In this document: positions 1 through 6,697 of the stretch, piece by piece
Numbering within the stretch: the first letter of the stretch is position 1
How the letters are laid out: every line of letters starts with the position of its first letter
Assembly (NCBI GenBank): GCA_965178525.1
Contig: CBCXVS010000163.1
Coordinates: 1 to 16,865 of the forward strand
Direction of reading: 5' to 3'
Length of the DNA stretch: 16,865 nucleotides
DNA from: CBCXVS01 sp965178525
GTDB taxonomy: Bacteria; Tectomicrobia; Entotheonellia; Entotheonellales; Entotheonellaceae
Made by a program: the position numbers and the translations under genes
The notes under the pieces: generated by a model
Told to the model about the DNA's origin: nothing
Database searches by the model: none
Seen by the model: only the letters and a program-made list of their open reading frames with translations

Positions 1-65
1 ATGACAAAACCCCCTCATGTGTTGGGTCAACCGTTGACACGACCAGCAGTTAGAGCTTCACTTAA

Positions 66-209
66 GGCCATTCGGGTGTATCGGCGTTTCCGTACCTCGT
101 CTGTCCCCATCCGATCACCAATGTCAGCGCGGCGGATCTCGAGGCCCGGGCGCGCGACCTGGCGCCGCAGGTGGCCCAGCTGTTACTGGAGGGGAAGGTG
201 TCGGCATAA
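66..209 (+). pseudogene. C-terminal fragment, possibly of a UGSC-type protein
   Basis: An open frame runs from just after a TAA at 63-65 to a TAA at 207-209 (about 47 residues) and has no usable start codon. It reads as a buried strand with a proline-histidine motif (PYLVCPHPITNV) followed by an amphipathic helix (ADLEARARDLAPQVAQLL). This is how the C-termini of UGSC-family (seleno)proteins tend to look, but the Cys-bearing N-terminal part is absent and no other frame upstream supplies it. It is either a gene remnant or the end of a gene broken by a frameshift before position 63. The family assignment is from memory of the motif and is weak. Confidence 0.35.
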
Positions 210-293
210 GCCGCTGCACAACAGGAATGAGGCGGGGATGTGGCGCATGCGGTAACGCGTGGACCGGTAGCGTTCAGGTGACCATTTGACGGC

Positions 294-321
294 TTGACAG
301 GTGCGCTCGGGTGCGTATAGT
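294..321 (+). promoter_or_regulatory. Sigma-70-type promoter for the response regulator/usp pair
   Basis: A perfect -35 TTGACA (294-299) is followed by a 16-bp spacer and a -10 TATAGT (316-321). Transcription would start near 328, about 30 nt before the response regulator ATG, which has its own strong ribosome site (AAAGGAGG, about 344-351). No other good promoter is seen before the usp gene, so the two genes probably share this one. Confidence 0.7.
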
Positions 322-359
322 GTTGCCCGAGTTTTCCCACGTCAAAGGAGGGCCCCTTC

Positions 360-843
360 ATGGCCGTACCATCGTATTGCCTCTTGGTCATCGACGACTC
401 TCCACGGGACACGTTATTGCTCGAACGCCTGTTGCGTCAACCTGGAGATGTGTCCTTCACCATCTCGCATGAAGCCTCGGCCCAGGCAGGACTCGCCGCC
501 CTCAGCGCCAATGCCTATGACCTTGTGCTCTTGGATTATTATTTGCCGGATATGGACGGCCTCGGCTTTCTGGCGGAGAAAGCCAAGCGCGGCTTGACGA
601 CACCGGTGATCATGCTCACGGCCTACGGCCAGGACCGCTTGCCGGTGCAGGCGCTGCAGGCAGGCGCTGCGGATTACTTCCGCAAAGACGCAGGTAAGTT
701 CCCGTCTCCTCGGCAAAGCCATTCAACAGGTCATTGAGAATACCCGGCTACAGACCAACGCGGCGGCCGATGCCGCCCGTCTGCGTGAACTTGAGGCCAT
801 GGTTGCCCAACTCCAGGATCAGCTCAAGGCGCTCCAGGGCTAG
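360..843 (+). CDS. Single-domain response regulator with C-terminal coiled coil, frameshifted
   Basis: The product is a CheY-like receiver that would accept a phosphate from a histidine kinase. The signature residues are present: acidic pair D12-D13, phospho-acceptor D59 in LVLLDYYLPDMDG, T87 in MLTAYG and K109 in YFRKD. As read, the frame ends at 737 (125 aa) with a nonsense tail after residue about 113. One base fewer in the CCC at 701-703 restores a natural continuation (LLGKAIQQVIENTRLQ, then a coiled-coil helix with repeated Leu/Gln) ending at the TAG at 841-843. The intact protein would be about 160 aa with no output domain, so it would act by protein contact. The start ATG follows a strong AGGAGG. 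The usp gene begins 14 nt after the reconstructed stop, so they are likely co-transcribed. The frameshift may be real or a sequencing error. Confidence 0.85.
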
Positions 844-857
844 ATGGAGGAGAGCAC

Positions 858-1724
858 ATGTATAAGCACGTCCTCGTGGCCACAGGAGGCAGCCCTTGGT
901 CGAATGCGGCTGTGGCCTATGCGATTGCGTTGGCGGCACGCACCGGTGCTTCCCTACACGTTCTTACCGTGCTGACGAATCCTGGCACGTATGCAACGCC
1001 GGATGTCATGGGAGCCACCGATATGGTGGTCGACCTGGTCGAACGCCAGGGGCAGGAATTATTGGAGCAAGCCGCCGCCCAGGCCGCGGAGGCGGGCGTC
1101 AAATGCCACACGACGCGCCGCTGGGGCGGCATCCCCGAGACCATTTTGCACACGGCAACAGACGAGCACTGTGAGCTCATCGTCTTGGGCTCGCGCACGG
1201 TCAGCGGCTGGAAACGGCTGCAGCTAGGACGCATTGCCAATGCCGTGGCATCCAAAGCGCAGCAACCGGTCCTCGTCATCAAAAAGCCGCCCTTCGCCCT
1301 GATAGATGTCCCCTTGTGGCACCGCATGCTCGTGGCGACCGGCGGCTCACCTGGTCCGATGTGCGGTCGGCATGCCATCGCACTGGCGCAGACGCATCAT
1401 TTCGAATTGGTTTTGTTACACGTCATCCCCACCCGGCGCTGGGGACGCGGCCCGACTCCCTCTGCCGATGAAGGGACGTCGATTCTGGCCCTGGCTGAAA
1501 CGCGTGTGGAAGCGGCTGGTGTGCCCTTCACCTCGGTGCTGACCGAAGGCGATGTCAGTTCCACGATCGTGGAAACGGCCACAGCTCAGGACTGCGATGG
1601 CATTATTTTGGGGGCACGCGGCATCGGGGGCTGGAAACGGCTCATGCTTGGCAGTATCTCCAATGCAGTAGCCATCAAAGCCACGCTGCCTGTCCTAGTC
1701 GTCAAACGCTTCCTGTCCCTATAA
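858..1724 (+). CDS. Tandem-domain universal stress protein (UspA family)
   Basis: Two Usp domains are fused in 288 aa, at about residues 1-143 and 152-288. Each begins with the typical strand (HVLVATGGSP, RMLVATGGSP). The second domain has the full ATP-binding signature G-2X-G-9X-G-S: G252, G255, G265-S266. The first has T114 where the second glycine should be and G124-R125 in place of G-S, so it has probably lost nucleotide binding. Proteins of this family act in the cytoplasm in stress resistance; tandem forms often pair one nucleotide-binding and one regulatory domain. GGAGGAG sits 6 nt before the ATG. The gene lies directly downstream of a response regulator, consistent with a stress-signalling operon, although the signal cannot be told from sequence. 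Confidence 0.92.
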   Translation: MYKHVLVATGGSPWSNAAVAYAIALAARTGASLHVLTVLTNPGTYATPDVMGATDMVVDLVERQGQELLEQAAAQAAEAGVKCHTTRRWGGIPETILHTATDEHCELIVLGSRTVSGWKRLQLGRIANAVASKAQQPVLVIKKPPFALIDVPLWHRMLVATGGSPGPMCGRHAIALAQTHHFELVLLHVIPTRRWGRGPTPSADEGTSILALAETRVEAAGVPFTSVLTEGDVSSTIVETATAQDCDGIILGARGIGGWKRLMLGSISNAVAIKATLPVLVVKRFLSL

Positions 1725-1750
1725 GCGTCGCGGTCATTCTCCAGCCACCC

Positions 1751-2655
1751 TTACCCGTCCGCCCGCCACCGTGGAATCCGCTGCCGGAGCCGCTGAAATC
1801 CCAATTCATCCCACAGTGGATTGACGGCGGCGGCGACCGCGCCGTGGTACGTTAGCCGATCCGCGTCAAATACCGCCGGGGCATACCGGGCAAGGGTCGC
1901 CAAGCGTTTTGACACCAAAAGGCCGCCTCTCGGCCAGCGTCGAGCTTCCGGCGCAGGGATTTGGCGCCCCGCAGGGGCAACGTCTCGACCCGTTCGAGAT
2001 CGTCGTAGATGGCCTCCAGCGTGGGAAACGCCTGCAGCAGCGCCACGGCGGTTTTGGCGCCAACGCCTTTGACGCCAGGAATGTTGTCGACCGCATCGCC
2101 CTGTAGTCCCAAGAAATCGGGAATTTGTTCCGGCCGCACCCCCATCTGCGCGGTGACGCCGGCCACATCGTAGCGGCGATCTCGGGCAAAGTCGTAGAAT
2201 CTCACCTGGGGCGACACCAGCTGCATCAAGTCTTTATCATTCGAGACCACCACGACGTCCATACCCTGCTGCACAGCTTGCTGCGCCAGTGCGCCAATGA
2301 GATCGTCGGCCTCATAGCGTTGATCGGCAAATACTGTCATGCCCAGGGCGCGCGCCACGGCCTGACAATACGCCAATTGCCGCTCCAAATCCGGCGGCGG
2401 CAACTCGCGATTGGCTTTGTAGGGCGGAAAAAAGTCATTGCGAAATGACGTGGTTAAACTCTCGTCGAATGCGACGCCCACGTGCGTCAATGGCTCCTGC
2501 CGCACCACCTGGATGAGAAAATTCGCAAACCCATAGACCGCCTCCACGGGCTGGCCCTGCGGACTCGTCATCTCGCGGATGGCAAAAAACGCCCGGAACA
2601 CATACGGCAGGGCATCAATCAGATACAGCACCTCTTTCGTGTCCGTATCGCCCAT
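1751..2655 (-). CDS. 5'-3' exonuclease (Pol I N-terminal / ExoIX-like), frameshifted
   Basis: This is a FEN-type structure-specific nuclease, like the free 5' nuclease domain of DNA polymerase I, acting on flaps in replication and repair. The start at 2655 is preceded by GGGAG six nt upstream. Metal-binding and helical-arch residues are visible: D14 (LYLIDALP), D64 (AFDES), the YKANR motif (79-83), E115-x-D117-D118 (EADDL), D140 and D142 (SNDKDL), and the helix-3-turn-helix GDAVDNIPGVKGVGAKTA with D187 and D190. As read, the protein ends at 1852 after garbled residues. Adding one A to the AAAA run at 1917-1920 restores FLVSKRLATLARYAPAVF and a sensible C-terminus ending at 1751, about 301 aa in total. 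That is a normal length for a stand-alone 5' nuclease. No polymerase domain follows. The 3' end converges with the usp gene, 26 nt away. Confidence 0.88.
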
Positions 2656-2866
2656 TATCATCTCCCAGGACCACAGTCTGCTCTCGTGGCTCCCGATGGT
2701 CGGCGTTCTCTTAACAACGGATCTCAAAATTCATCACACCCTTGACGTGCGTGGAGCTTTTCAGGCACCATGCGGGGTCGCACACCGCCCGTATGCCAGC
2801 AATCATTTTAGCACGTGTGCGAGAACCCGCAACGACAGCGACCTTACCCCAAGAAGGAGCCTGCCG

Positions 2867-3235
2867 ATGGCTGTTGCAAACATGGATTTTGACTGGATTT
2901 TGGACAATGCGAGCGCGATTGCGTTTGATCCCGGCCGGCCCAGTATCTACGTTTTCGGGCTCGGCATGACGCCAGAGGCCTTGCAGGAGCATGTCCTGAC
3001 ACCGATGAGCGAGGCCAATCTCTTTACCATTGCCGATACAAAATTTATTGACGCCGAGATGCGGGGACAATACCGGGGTCAATTGCCACGGGTCGGCCTC
3101 ACGCTCTTCGACGTCGCGGGGCAGCAATGCGGGATTGTCTTGAGCTACCACGACAGATTCAAGCCGGATCCGTCGCAATATGCCGCTTGGCTGCACTTCT
3201 GGCACACCCGCTTATTCGACGCAGCCCAAGGCTAA
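2867..3235 (+). CDS. Conserved-looking hypothetical protein, 122 aa
   Basis: I do not recognise this family. The ATG at 2867 follows AAGGAG by 7 nt, and the frame has the same codon character as its neighbours, so it is very likely a real gene. The protein has no signal peptide and no membrane segment. It looks like a small soluble alpha/beta domain, with alternating hydrophobic strands (SIYVFGLGM, VGLTLFDVAGQQCGIVLSY) and an aromatic, histidine-containing C-terminus (YAAWLHFWHTRLF). A longer reading from 2579 would overlap the start of the divergent exonuclease gene and has no ribosome site. It is followed at once by a heptamer repeat and a methyltransferase gene on the same strand, 45 nt away, so the two may be co-transcribed. 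Confidence 0.7.
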   Translation: MAVANMDFDWILDNASAIAFDPGRPSIYVFGLGMTPEALQEHVLTPMSEANLFTIADTKFIDAEMRGQYRGQLPRVGLTLFDVAGQQCGIVLSYHDRFKPDPSQYAAWLHFWHTRLFDAAQG

Positions 3236-3237
3236 AG

Positions 3238-3269
3238 ATTGCGGATTGCGGATTGCGGATTGCGGATTG
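3238..3269 (+). repeat. ATTGCGG heptamer tandem repeat (about 4.6 copies)
   Basis: Units of ATTGCGG start at 3238, 3245, 3252 and 3259, followed by a partial ATTG at 3266-3269. The repeat begins three bases after the stop of the 122-aa gene. It runs directly into GGAGG (3269-3273), the ribosome site of the next gene. Such heptamer runs occur between genes in several environmental bacterial lineages and can change copy number by slippage. Confidence 0.9.
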
Positions 3270-3280
3270 GAGGATCGGCA

Positions 3281-4084
3281 TTGGAGTGTAGGTTGCGTAG
3301 GCACACACAGTCCAAGGGACGAGTCAACTACGGTAGGATTGCGCCGCTGTACGATAGCCAACCGTATCGTCAGAAGGAGGTCGATCCTCACCTACTTGCA
3401 TTCTTGCAACGCAAGACGTCCAGGACAGCCGCTGCCATGGCCATATTGGATATGGGATGCGGTACGGGAAATCAGTTGATCGCCAATCGAGACGACCTCG
3501 GGGCAGGTTTGTGGGTTGGCCTGGATCTCTCTCAAGGCATGCTCCGCCAAGCTCGGGCAAAAGCGCCGGGCCTAGTATGGCTCCAAGCGGATAGCGCTAG
3601 ACCACCGTTTGCGGATCAATGTTTTGATTTCATTACTAACCAATTCGCTTTGCACCACGTGCAGGATAAAGCAGCCATGCTCCACGCCGTTTTTCGACTC
3701 CTCAGACGGGATGGCCGCTTTGTGATGACCAATATTTGTCCCCGTGAGATGCCCGATTGGTTATACTATCGCTATTTTCCGGCGGCATTCAGCAGGGATT
3801 TGCAAGATTTTCTGCCCAAGGAGACCCTCTGTGAGTTGATGCGCCGGGCGGGTTTTCGCAACATCACGATGGATGTCACGCCGATCACATATGAACAGGA
3901 CTTGCATGCATTCCTGGCAACTGTCCGACGCCGTGACACCTGTTCGCAATTGCTCGCCATCTCCGAGGCGGACTACCAGGCTGGACTGCACACCCTGGAA
4001 CGTGAACTCGCTGAGGCGGGACACGATAACAGATGCGTGCCGGACCGAGTGAGCCTCCTGACCCTATGTGGCGGTAAATCTTGA
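3281..4084 (+). CDS. Class I SAM-dependent methyltransferase
   Basis: A 267-aa Rossmann-fold methyltransferase of the UbiE/Methyltransf_11 type. Motif I is ILDMGCGTGNQ (about residues 55-65); the acidic residue that would bind the SAM ribose is in VGLDLSQGML; the post-I and motif IV strands are seen in ARPPFADQCFDFITNQFALHHV; a C-terminal domain rich in Arg and aromatic residues follows. The substrate cannot be read from the sequence. I choose the TTG at 3281 as start because GGAGG (3269-3273) lies 7 nt upstream; earlier in-frame TTGs fall inside the heptamer repeat and would add a low-complexity IADCGLRI peptide. The 3' end is 37 nt before the next methyltransferase start (or overlaps it by 17 nt if that gene starts at GTG 4068), so the two are likely translated from one mRNA. 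Confidence 0.85.
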   Translation: MECRLRRHTQSKGRVNYGRIAPLYDSQPYRQKEVDPHLLAFLQRKTSRTAAAMAILDMGCGTGNQLIANRDDLGAGLWVGLDLSQGMLRQARAKAPGLVWLQADSARPPFADQCFDFITNQFALHHVQDKAAMLHAVFRLLRRDGRFVMTNICPREMPDWLYYRYFPAAFSRDLQDFLPKETLCELMRRAGFRNITMDVTPITYEQDLHAFLATVRRRDTCSQLLAISEADYQAGLHTLERELAEAGHDNRCVPDRVSLLTLCGGKS

Positions 4085-4121
4085 CATCGACGACAATCCG
4101 TTAACCAAGGGTGAACTGAAG

Positions 4122-4862
4122 ATGGCGCATGCATACCAGCAAACCGGCGCGCCCCATCCCACAGGTCGTGTAGACGTGAGTCAACCCCTCATCGTACCCA
4201 CACGAGAGGGATATGATCGGTGGGCGCACATCTATGATGATGAAGATAATCCGCTCATTGCCATGGAAACGGCCCGGTTCAGACAGCTGCTCGGTGACGT
4301 GCAGGGTTTAACCATTGCCGACATCGGATGCGGCACGGGGCGCCAGACTGTGGCGATGGCGGCGTCTGGCGCCAACGTGACAGCGGTGGATTTCTCTGTC
4401 GGCATGATGTCGAAGGCAAGAGCCAAGCCGGAAGCGGCAAACGTGAAGTTTGTGCAACAGGATCTGGCTCGCGGATTGCCGTTCGCGTCACAGGCTTTTG
4501 ATCGGGTGACCTGCTGTCTGGTGTTGGATCACATCATCGATCTCACGAGCGTATTAGGTGACATGGCGCGCATTTGCCGCCCCACCGGCTTCGTGCTCAT
4601 CTCGGTCTTCCATCCCGCCATGCTGCTGCAGGGCATCCAGGCCCAGTTCACCGACCCATCAACCGGCCAAAAGATCCGGCCTGCCAGTAGGATGCATCAG
4701 ATATCGGACTATGTCATGGCGGCGACACGGGCCGAGCTGTACATCGATCATATGAGTGAATATGCAGTGGATGCGGACGTGGCGGCGCGGTCCCCACGAG
4801 CCAGGAAATACATGGGGTGGCCATTATTGCTGTTGATGCGGCTGCGTGGCATGGCAGGATGA
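4122..4862 (+). CDS. Class I SAM-dependent methyltransferase
   Basis: A second Rossmann-fold methyltransferase, 246 aa, not a recent copy of the preceding one. Motif I is IADIGCGTGRQ (about residues 65-75), followed by the acidic SAM-binding residue in VTAVDFSVGMM and motif IV in DRVTCCLVLDHI. The N-terminal block REGYDRWAHIYDDEDNPL resembles the Y-x-x-W-A-x-x-Y-D segment of UbiE/BioC-like enzymes that modify small molecules. The substrate is unknown. The ATG at 4122 has AGGGTG 8 nt upstream and is preferred; a GTG at 4068 would overlap the previous gene by 17 nt but has no clear ribosome site. Two neighbouring, dissimilar small-molecule methyltransferases suggest a shared pathway, but no partner biosynthesis genes are in the window. 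Confidence 0.85.
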   Translation: MAHAYQQTGAPHPTGRVDVSQPLIVPTREGYDRWAHIYDDEDNPLIAMETARFRQLLGDVQGLTIADIGCGTGRQTVAMAASGANVTAVDFSVGMMSKARAKPEAANVKFVQQDLARGLPFASQAFDRVTCCLVLDHIIDLTSVLGDMARICRPTGFVLISVFHPAMLLQGIQAQFTDPSTGQKIRPASRMHQISDYVMAATRAELYIDHMSEYAVDADVAARSPRARKYMGWPLLLLMRLRGMAG

Positions 4863-4970
4863 TGTCGTTGGGCCGGCGGTGCACCGCTTCGGCTTGCATT
4901 GACCGGCCCGCAAGGCACGAAGGATTTGACAAGCTAGAGGGCACGCCCACAGGATGAGATGCCCAGGCAC

Positions 4971-6211
4971 TTAAACCGCATGCTGCATACGCGTCAGTTC
5001 CGCCACGAGTTGGTCAAGCGGCATGGTTGCCTGCGCGTTGCTGCCAAAACGGCGCAGACTGATCGAAGCGCTTGCGGCCTCGCGCTCGCCAACAGTGGCG
5101 ATGTGAGATATTTTCGCGTTGACAGGTCTCGCACTTTGTGCGCAATGGTCTGATCTTGTGTATGCAGCTCCACCCGGATACCCACGCGCCGGAGTGCCGC
5201 CGCCACCTCCTCGGCCCATGGGGCGGCTTTGGCGGAAATAGACGCCACCGCCACTTGCACCGGCGTCAGCCAAAATGGTAGCGCCCCACCCTGGCTTTCC
5301 AGCAGGATGGCAAGCCAGCGCTCAATCGCTCCCAACACGGCTTGGTGCAGCATGACCACGCGCTCAGGTTCGCCATTCGGAGCCACACACGTGAGGTCGA
5401 AAATCTGTGGGAGATTCAAATCGACCTGAATCGTGCCGCATTGCCAAGCCCGCCCCAAATGATCCGTCAGGTTGAGTTCGATTTTGGGCCCGTAAAAAGC
5501 GCCTTCCCCCGGCGCCAATTCATAGGCCACCCCCACGTCCTGACACGCCGCCATGAGCGCTGCCTCCGCCTTGTCCCAGAGCGTATCGGTGCCGAGTCGT
5601 TGCGCCGGCCGCAGCGCGATCTTCATGGCGAATTGCGTAAAGCCAAAAGCCGTGTACACGTCTTCAACCATGGCTAGGAATGTGCGGATCTCACCTGCCA
5701 TATCAACCTCACGGCAAAAGATGTGGGCGTCATCCTGCACGAACTGGCGTAAACGCATACAGCCGGCCAGCGTTCCGGACGGCTCGTTGCGATGCACCAT
5801 GCCGAACTCCATCAGCCGCACCGGCAAGGCGCGATAACTGTACCGGCGCGCCTTGTAGATCACAATATGCGCCGGACATGACATGGGCTTCACCGCGTAC
5901 TCCGGGCGGATTGTCTCCAGGCCGATGGCCTCGCCGCCCTCGTCAGGTTGCGGCGCACTGGCCATACTGCCCGTGACAAACATGTGGTCGCGGAATTTGT
6001 CCCAATGGCCCGATTGCTCCCAGAGCTGGCGGCTCAACACCACCGGTGAGCGCACCTCCTGGAACTCGTGCGTCTCGTATGTCCGACGCATAAAATCTTC
6101 GATCGCCCGAAACATGCGCAAGCCCAGCGGATGCCAGAAGACCATCCCTGGGCTGTGGGCCTCGAAGTGAAACAAATCCATCGTGCGTGCAAGATCGCGA
6201 TGATCGTACAT
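4971..6211 (-). CDS. thrS: Threonyl-tRNA synthetase, minimal form lacking TGS and editing domains, frameshifted near 3' end
   Basis: This class II synthetase charges tRNA-Thr. The protein starts directly at the catalytic core (about 413 aa against about 640 in full-length bacterial ThrRS), so the N-terminal TGS and editing domains are absent. Motif 2 is intact (VHRNEPSGTLAG and RQFVQDDAHIFC). The zinc ligands are present: Cys in KPMSCPAHI, His in DDAHIF and His in VMLHQAVLG. Motif 3 reads LHQAVLGAIERW, with Gln where Arg is usual after the zinc His. A C-terminal anticodon-binding domain follows (LTPVQVAVASIS onward). As read, the frame ends at 4994. Adding one T to the TTTT run at 5111-5114 restores STRKISHIATVGEREAA and the true end at 4971. 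The ATG at 6211 has GAGAGGAG upstream; in-frame extension to 6397 would run through a terminator. Expression is apparently controlled by two threonine attenuators upstream. Confidence 0.92.
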
Positions 6212-6265
6212 GATTGTACTCCTCTCAGGGTTTCCCGGCCCATGCCGTTCCCGGCACGCGGCCAT

Positions 6266-6301
6266 AAAAAAAACCCCTCCGGGAAGCTTCCCGGAGGGGT
6301 T
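6266..6301 (-). terminator. Intrinsic terminator of the promoter-distal thrS attenuator
   Basis: On the minus strand a perfect inverted repeat (arms 6287-6301 and 6272-6286, core CCCCTCCGGGAAGC) is followed by eight T residues (6266-6273). It sits between the second Thr-rich leader ORF and the thrS start at 6211. Its 5' arm (6290-6298) is also complementary to the end of leader ORF 2, giving a competing antiterminator. This is the arrangement of a classical amino-acid attenuator. Confidence 0.9.
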
Positions 6302-6338
6302 CGTCGGACGCTGGCTAATGCCGTCACGTCCCTCCGGG
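6290..6338 (-). promoter_or_regulatory. Antiterminator pairing of attenuator 2
   Basis: Minus-strand CCCGGAGGG (6330-6338, codons 33-35 of leader ORF 2) is perfectly complementary over 9 bp to CCCTCCGGG (6290-6298), the upstream arm of the terminator. A ribosome stalled on the Thr run (codons 22-29) would leave this arm free to pair and prevent termination. A ribosome reaching the TGA at 6324-6326 would cover it and allow the terminator to form. Confidence 0.75.
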
Positions 6339-6434
6339 CGCACGGGGGGTGGTCGTAGTGGTAGACGTAGTGCGGCGTACGGCGAGTCGACCCGCATGAT
6401 GCGTGTACGGTATGGTTTTTGCCGCCATGGTCAT
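6324..6434 (-). CDS. Threonine-rich leader peptide 2 of thrS (36 aa)
   Basis: The short ORF ATG-ACC-ATG-GCG... ends in TGA at 6324-6326. Its C-terminal half reads RRTTSTTTTTPRAPGGT, with seven Thr codons in eight positions (codons 22-29: ACT ACG TCT ACC ACT ACG ACC ACC), and Thr also at residues 2, 7, 11 and 36. AGGGA lies just before the first ATG (6432-6434). The peptide itself is presumably not functional; its translation would sense charged tRNA-Thr, as thrL does in E. coli. It is followed, after CGGCA and about 20 nt, by a terminator hairpin. The same layout is seen in leader 1, about 150 nt upstream. Confidence 0.82.
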   Translation of the reverse strand: MTMAAKTIPYTHHAGRLAVRRTTSTTTTTPRAPGGT

Positions 6435-6470
6435 CGTTTCCCTATGATGACATCTACCCGTTTTGCCCAT

Positions 6471-6502
6471 AAAAAAACCCTCCGAGGCATGGCCTGGAGG
6501 GG
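6471..6502 (-). terminator. Intrinsic terminator of the promoter-proximal thrS attenuator
   Basis: On the minus strand, CCCTCC-AGGC (6501 down to 6492) pairs with GCCT-GGAGGG (6488 down to 6478) with one bulged base, a 3-nt loop and a seven-T tract (6471-6477). A competing antiterminator is available: GGAGG (6547-6551) and GTGAG (6539-6543) inside leader ORF 1 are complementary to CCTCC (6496-6500) and CTCAC (6502-6506). Confidence 0.85.
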
Positions 6503-6525
6503 TGAGCCGATTCTAGAGCCTGCCG

Positions 6526-6585
6526 TCAGTGCAGCCGTCTCACGCTCCTCCTCGTCGTGGTAGTCGTCGGCGTGAAATAGGCCAC
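6526..6585 (-). CDS. Threonine-rich leader peptide 1 of thrS (19 aa)
   Basis: This ORF starts at GTG 6583-6585 with AAGGAG (6593-6598) 7 nt upstream and ends at TGA 6526-6528. It encodes MAYFTPTTTTTRRSVRRLH, with six Thr codons in codons 5-11 (ACG CCG ACG ACT ACC ACG ACG). The stop is followed by CGGCA and then, after about 20 nt, by an intrinsic terminator. The spacing is almost identical to that of leader 2, so the two modules probably arose by duplication. It is too short for standard gene calling. Confidence 0.82.
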   Translation of the reverse strand: MAYFTPTTTTTRRSVRRLH

Positions 6586-6668
6586 GCGTTCGCTCCTTCT
6601 TGTCTCTACGATCCTATTGATGCGTTCGGCTCGTTGTTTTTCCCGATTGATAACTCAGAATACGATAC

Positions 6669-6697
6669 ATCATGCAGCCAAGTCCGCCTCTTGTCAA
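6669..6697 (-). promoter_or_regulatory. Probable promoter of the thrS leader transcript
   Basis: On the minus strand a perfect TTGACA (6692-6697) is followed by a 17-bp spacer and CATGAT (6669-6674; 4 of 6 matches to TATAAT). Transcription would begin near 6662, giving a leader of about 450 nt that contains both attenuator modules before the thrS ATG at 6211. Confidence 0.55.

Noticed and set aside
4863..4970. Terminator between the second methyltransferase and thrS
   Set aside because: GGGCCGG/CCGGCCC arms exist but no T-tract follows on either strand.
6211..6397. N-terminal extension of ThrS from an upstream ATG at 6397
   Set aside because: It would translate through the terminator hairpin, has no ribosome site, and its sequence resembles no ThrRS domain; the ATG at 6211 has a strong GAGAGGAG.
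6211..6662. T-box riboswitch controlling thrS
   Set aside because: No AGGGTGGNACCGCG antiterminator box is present in the leader; the Thr-rich ORFs and antiterminator pairings explain the region better.
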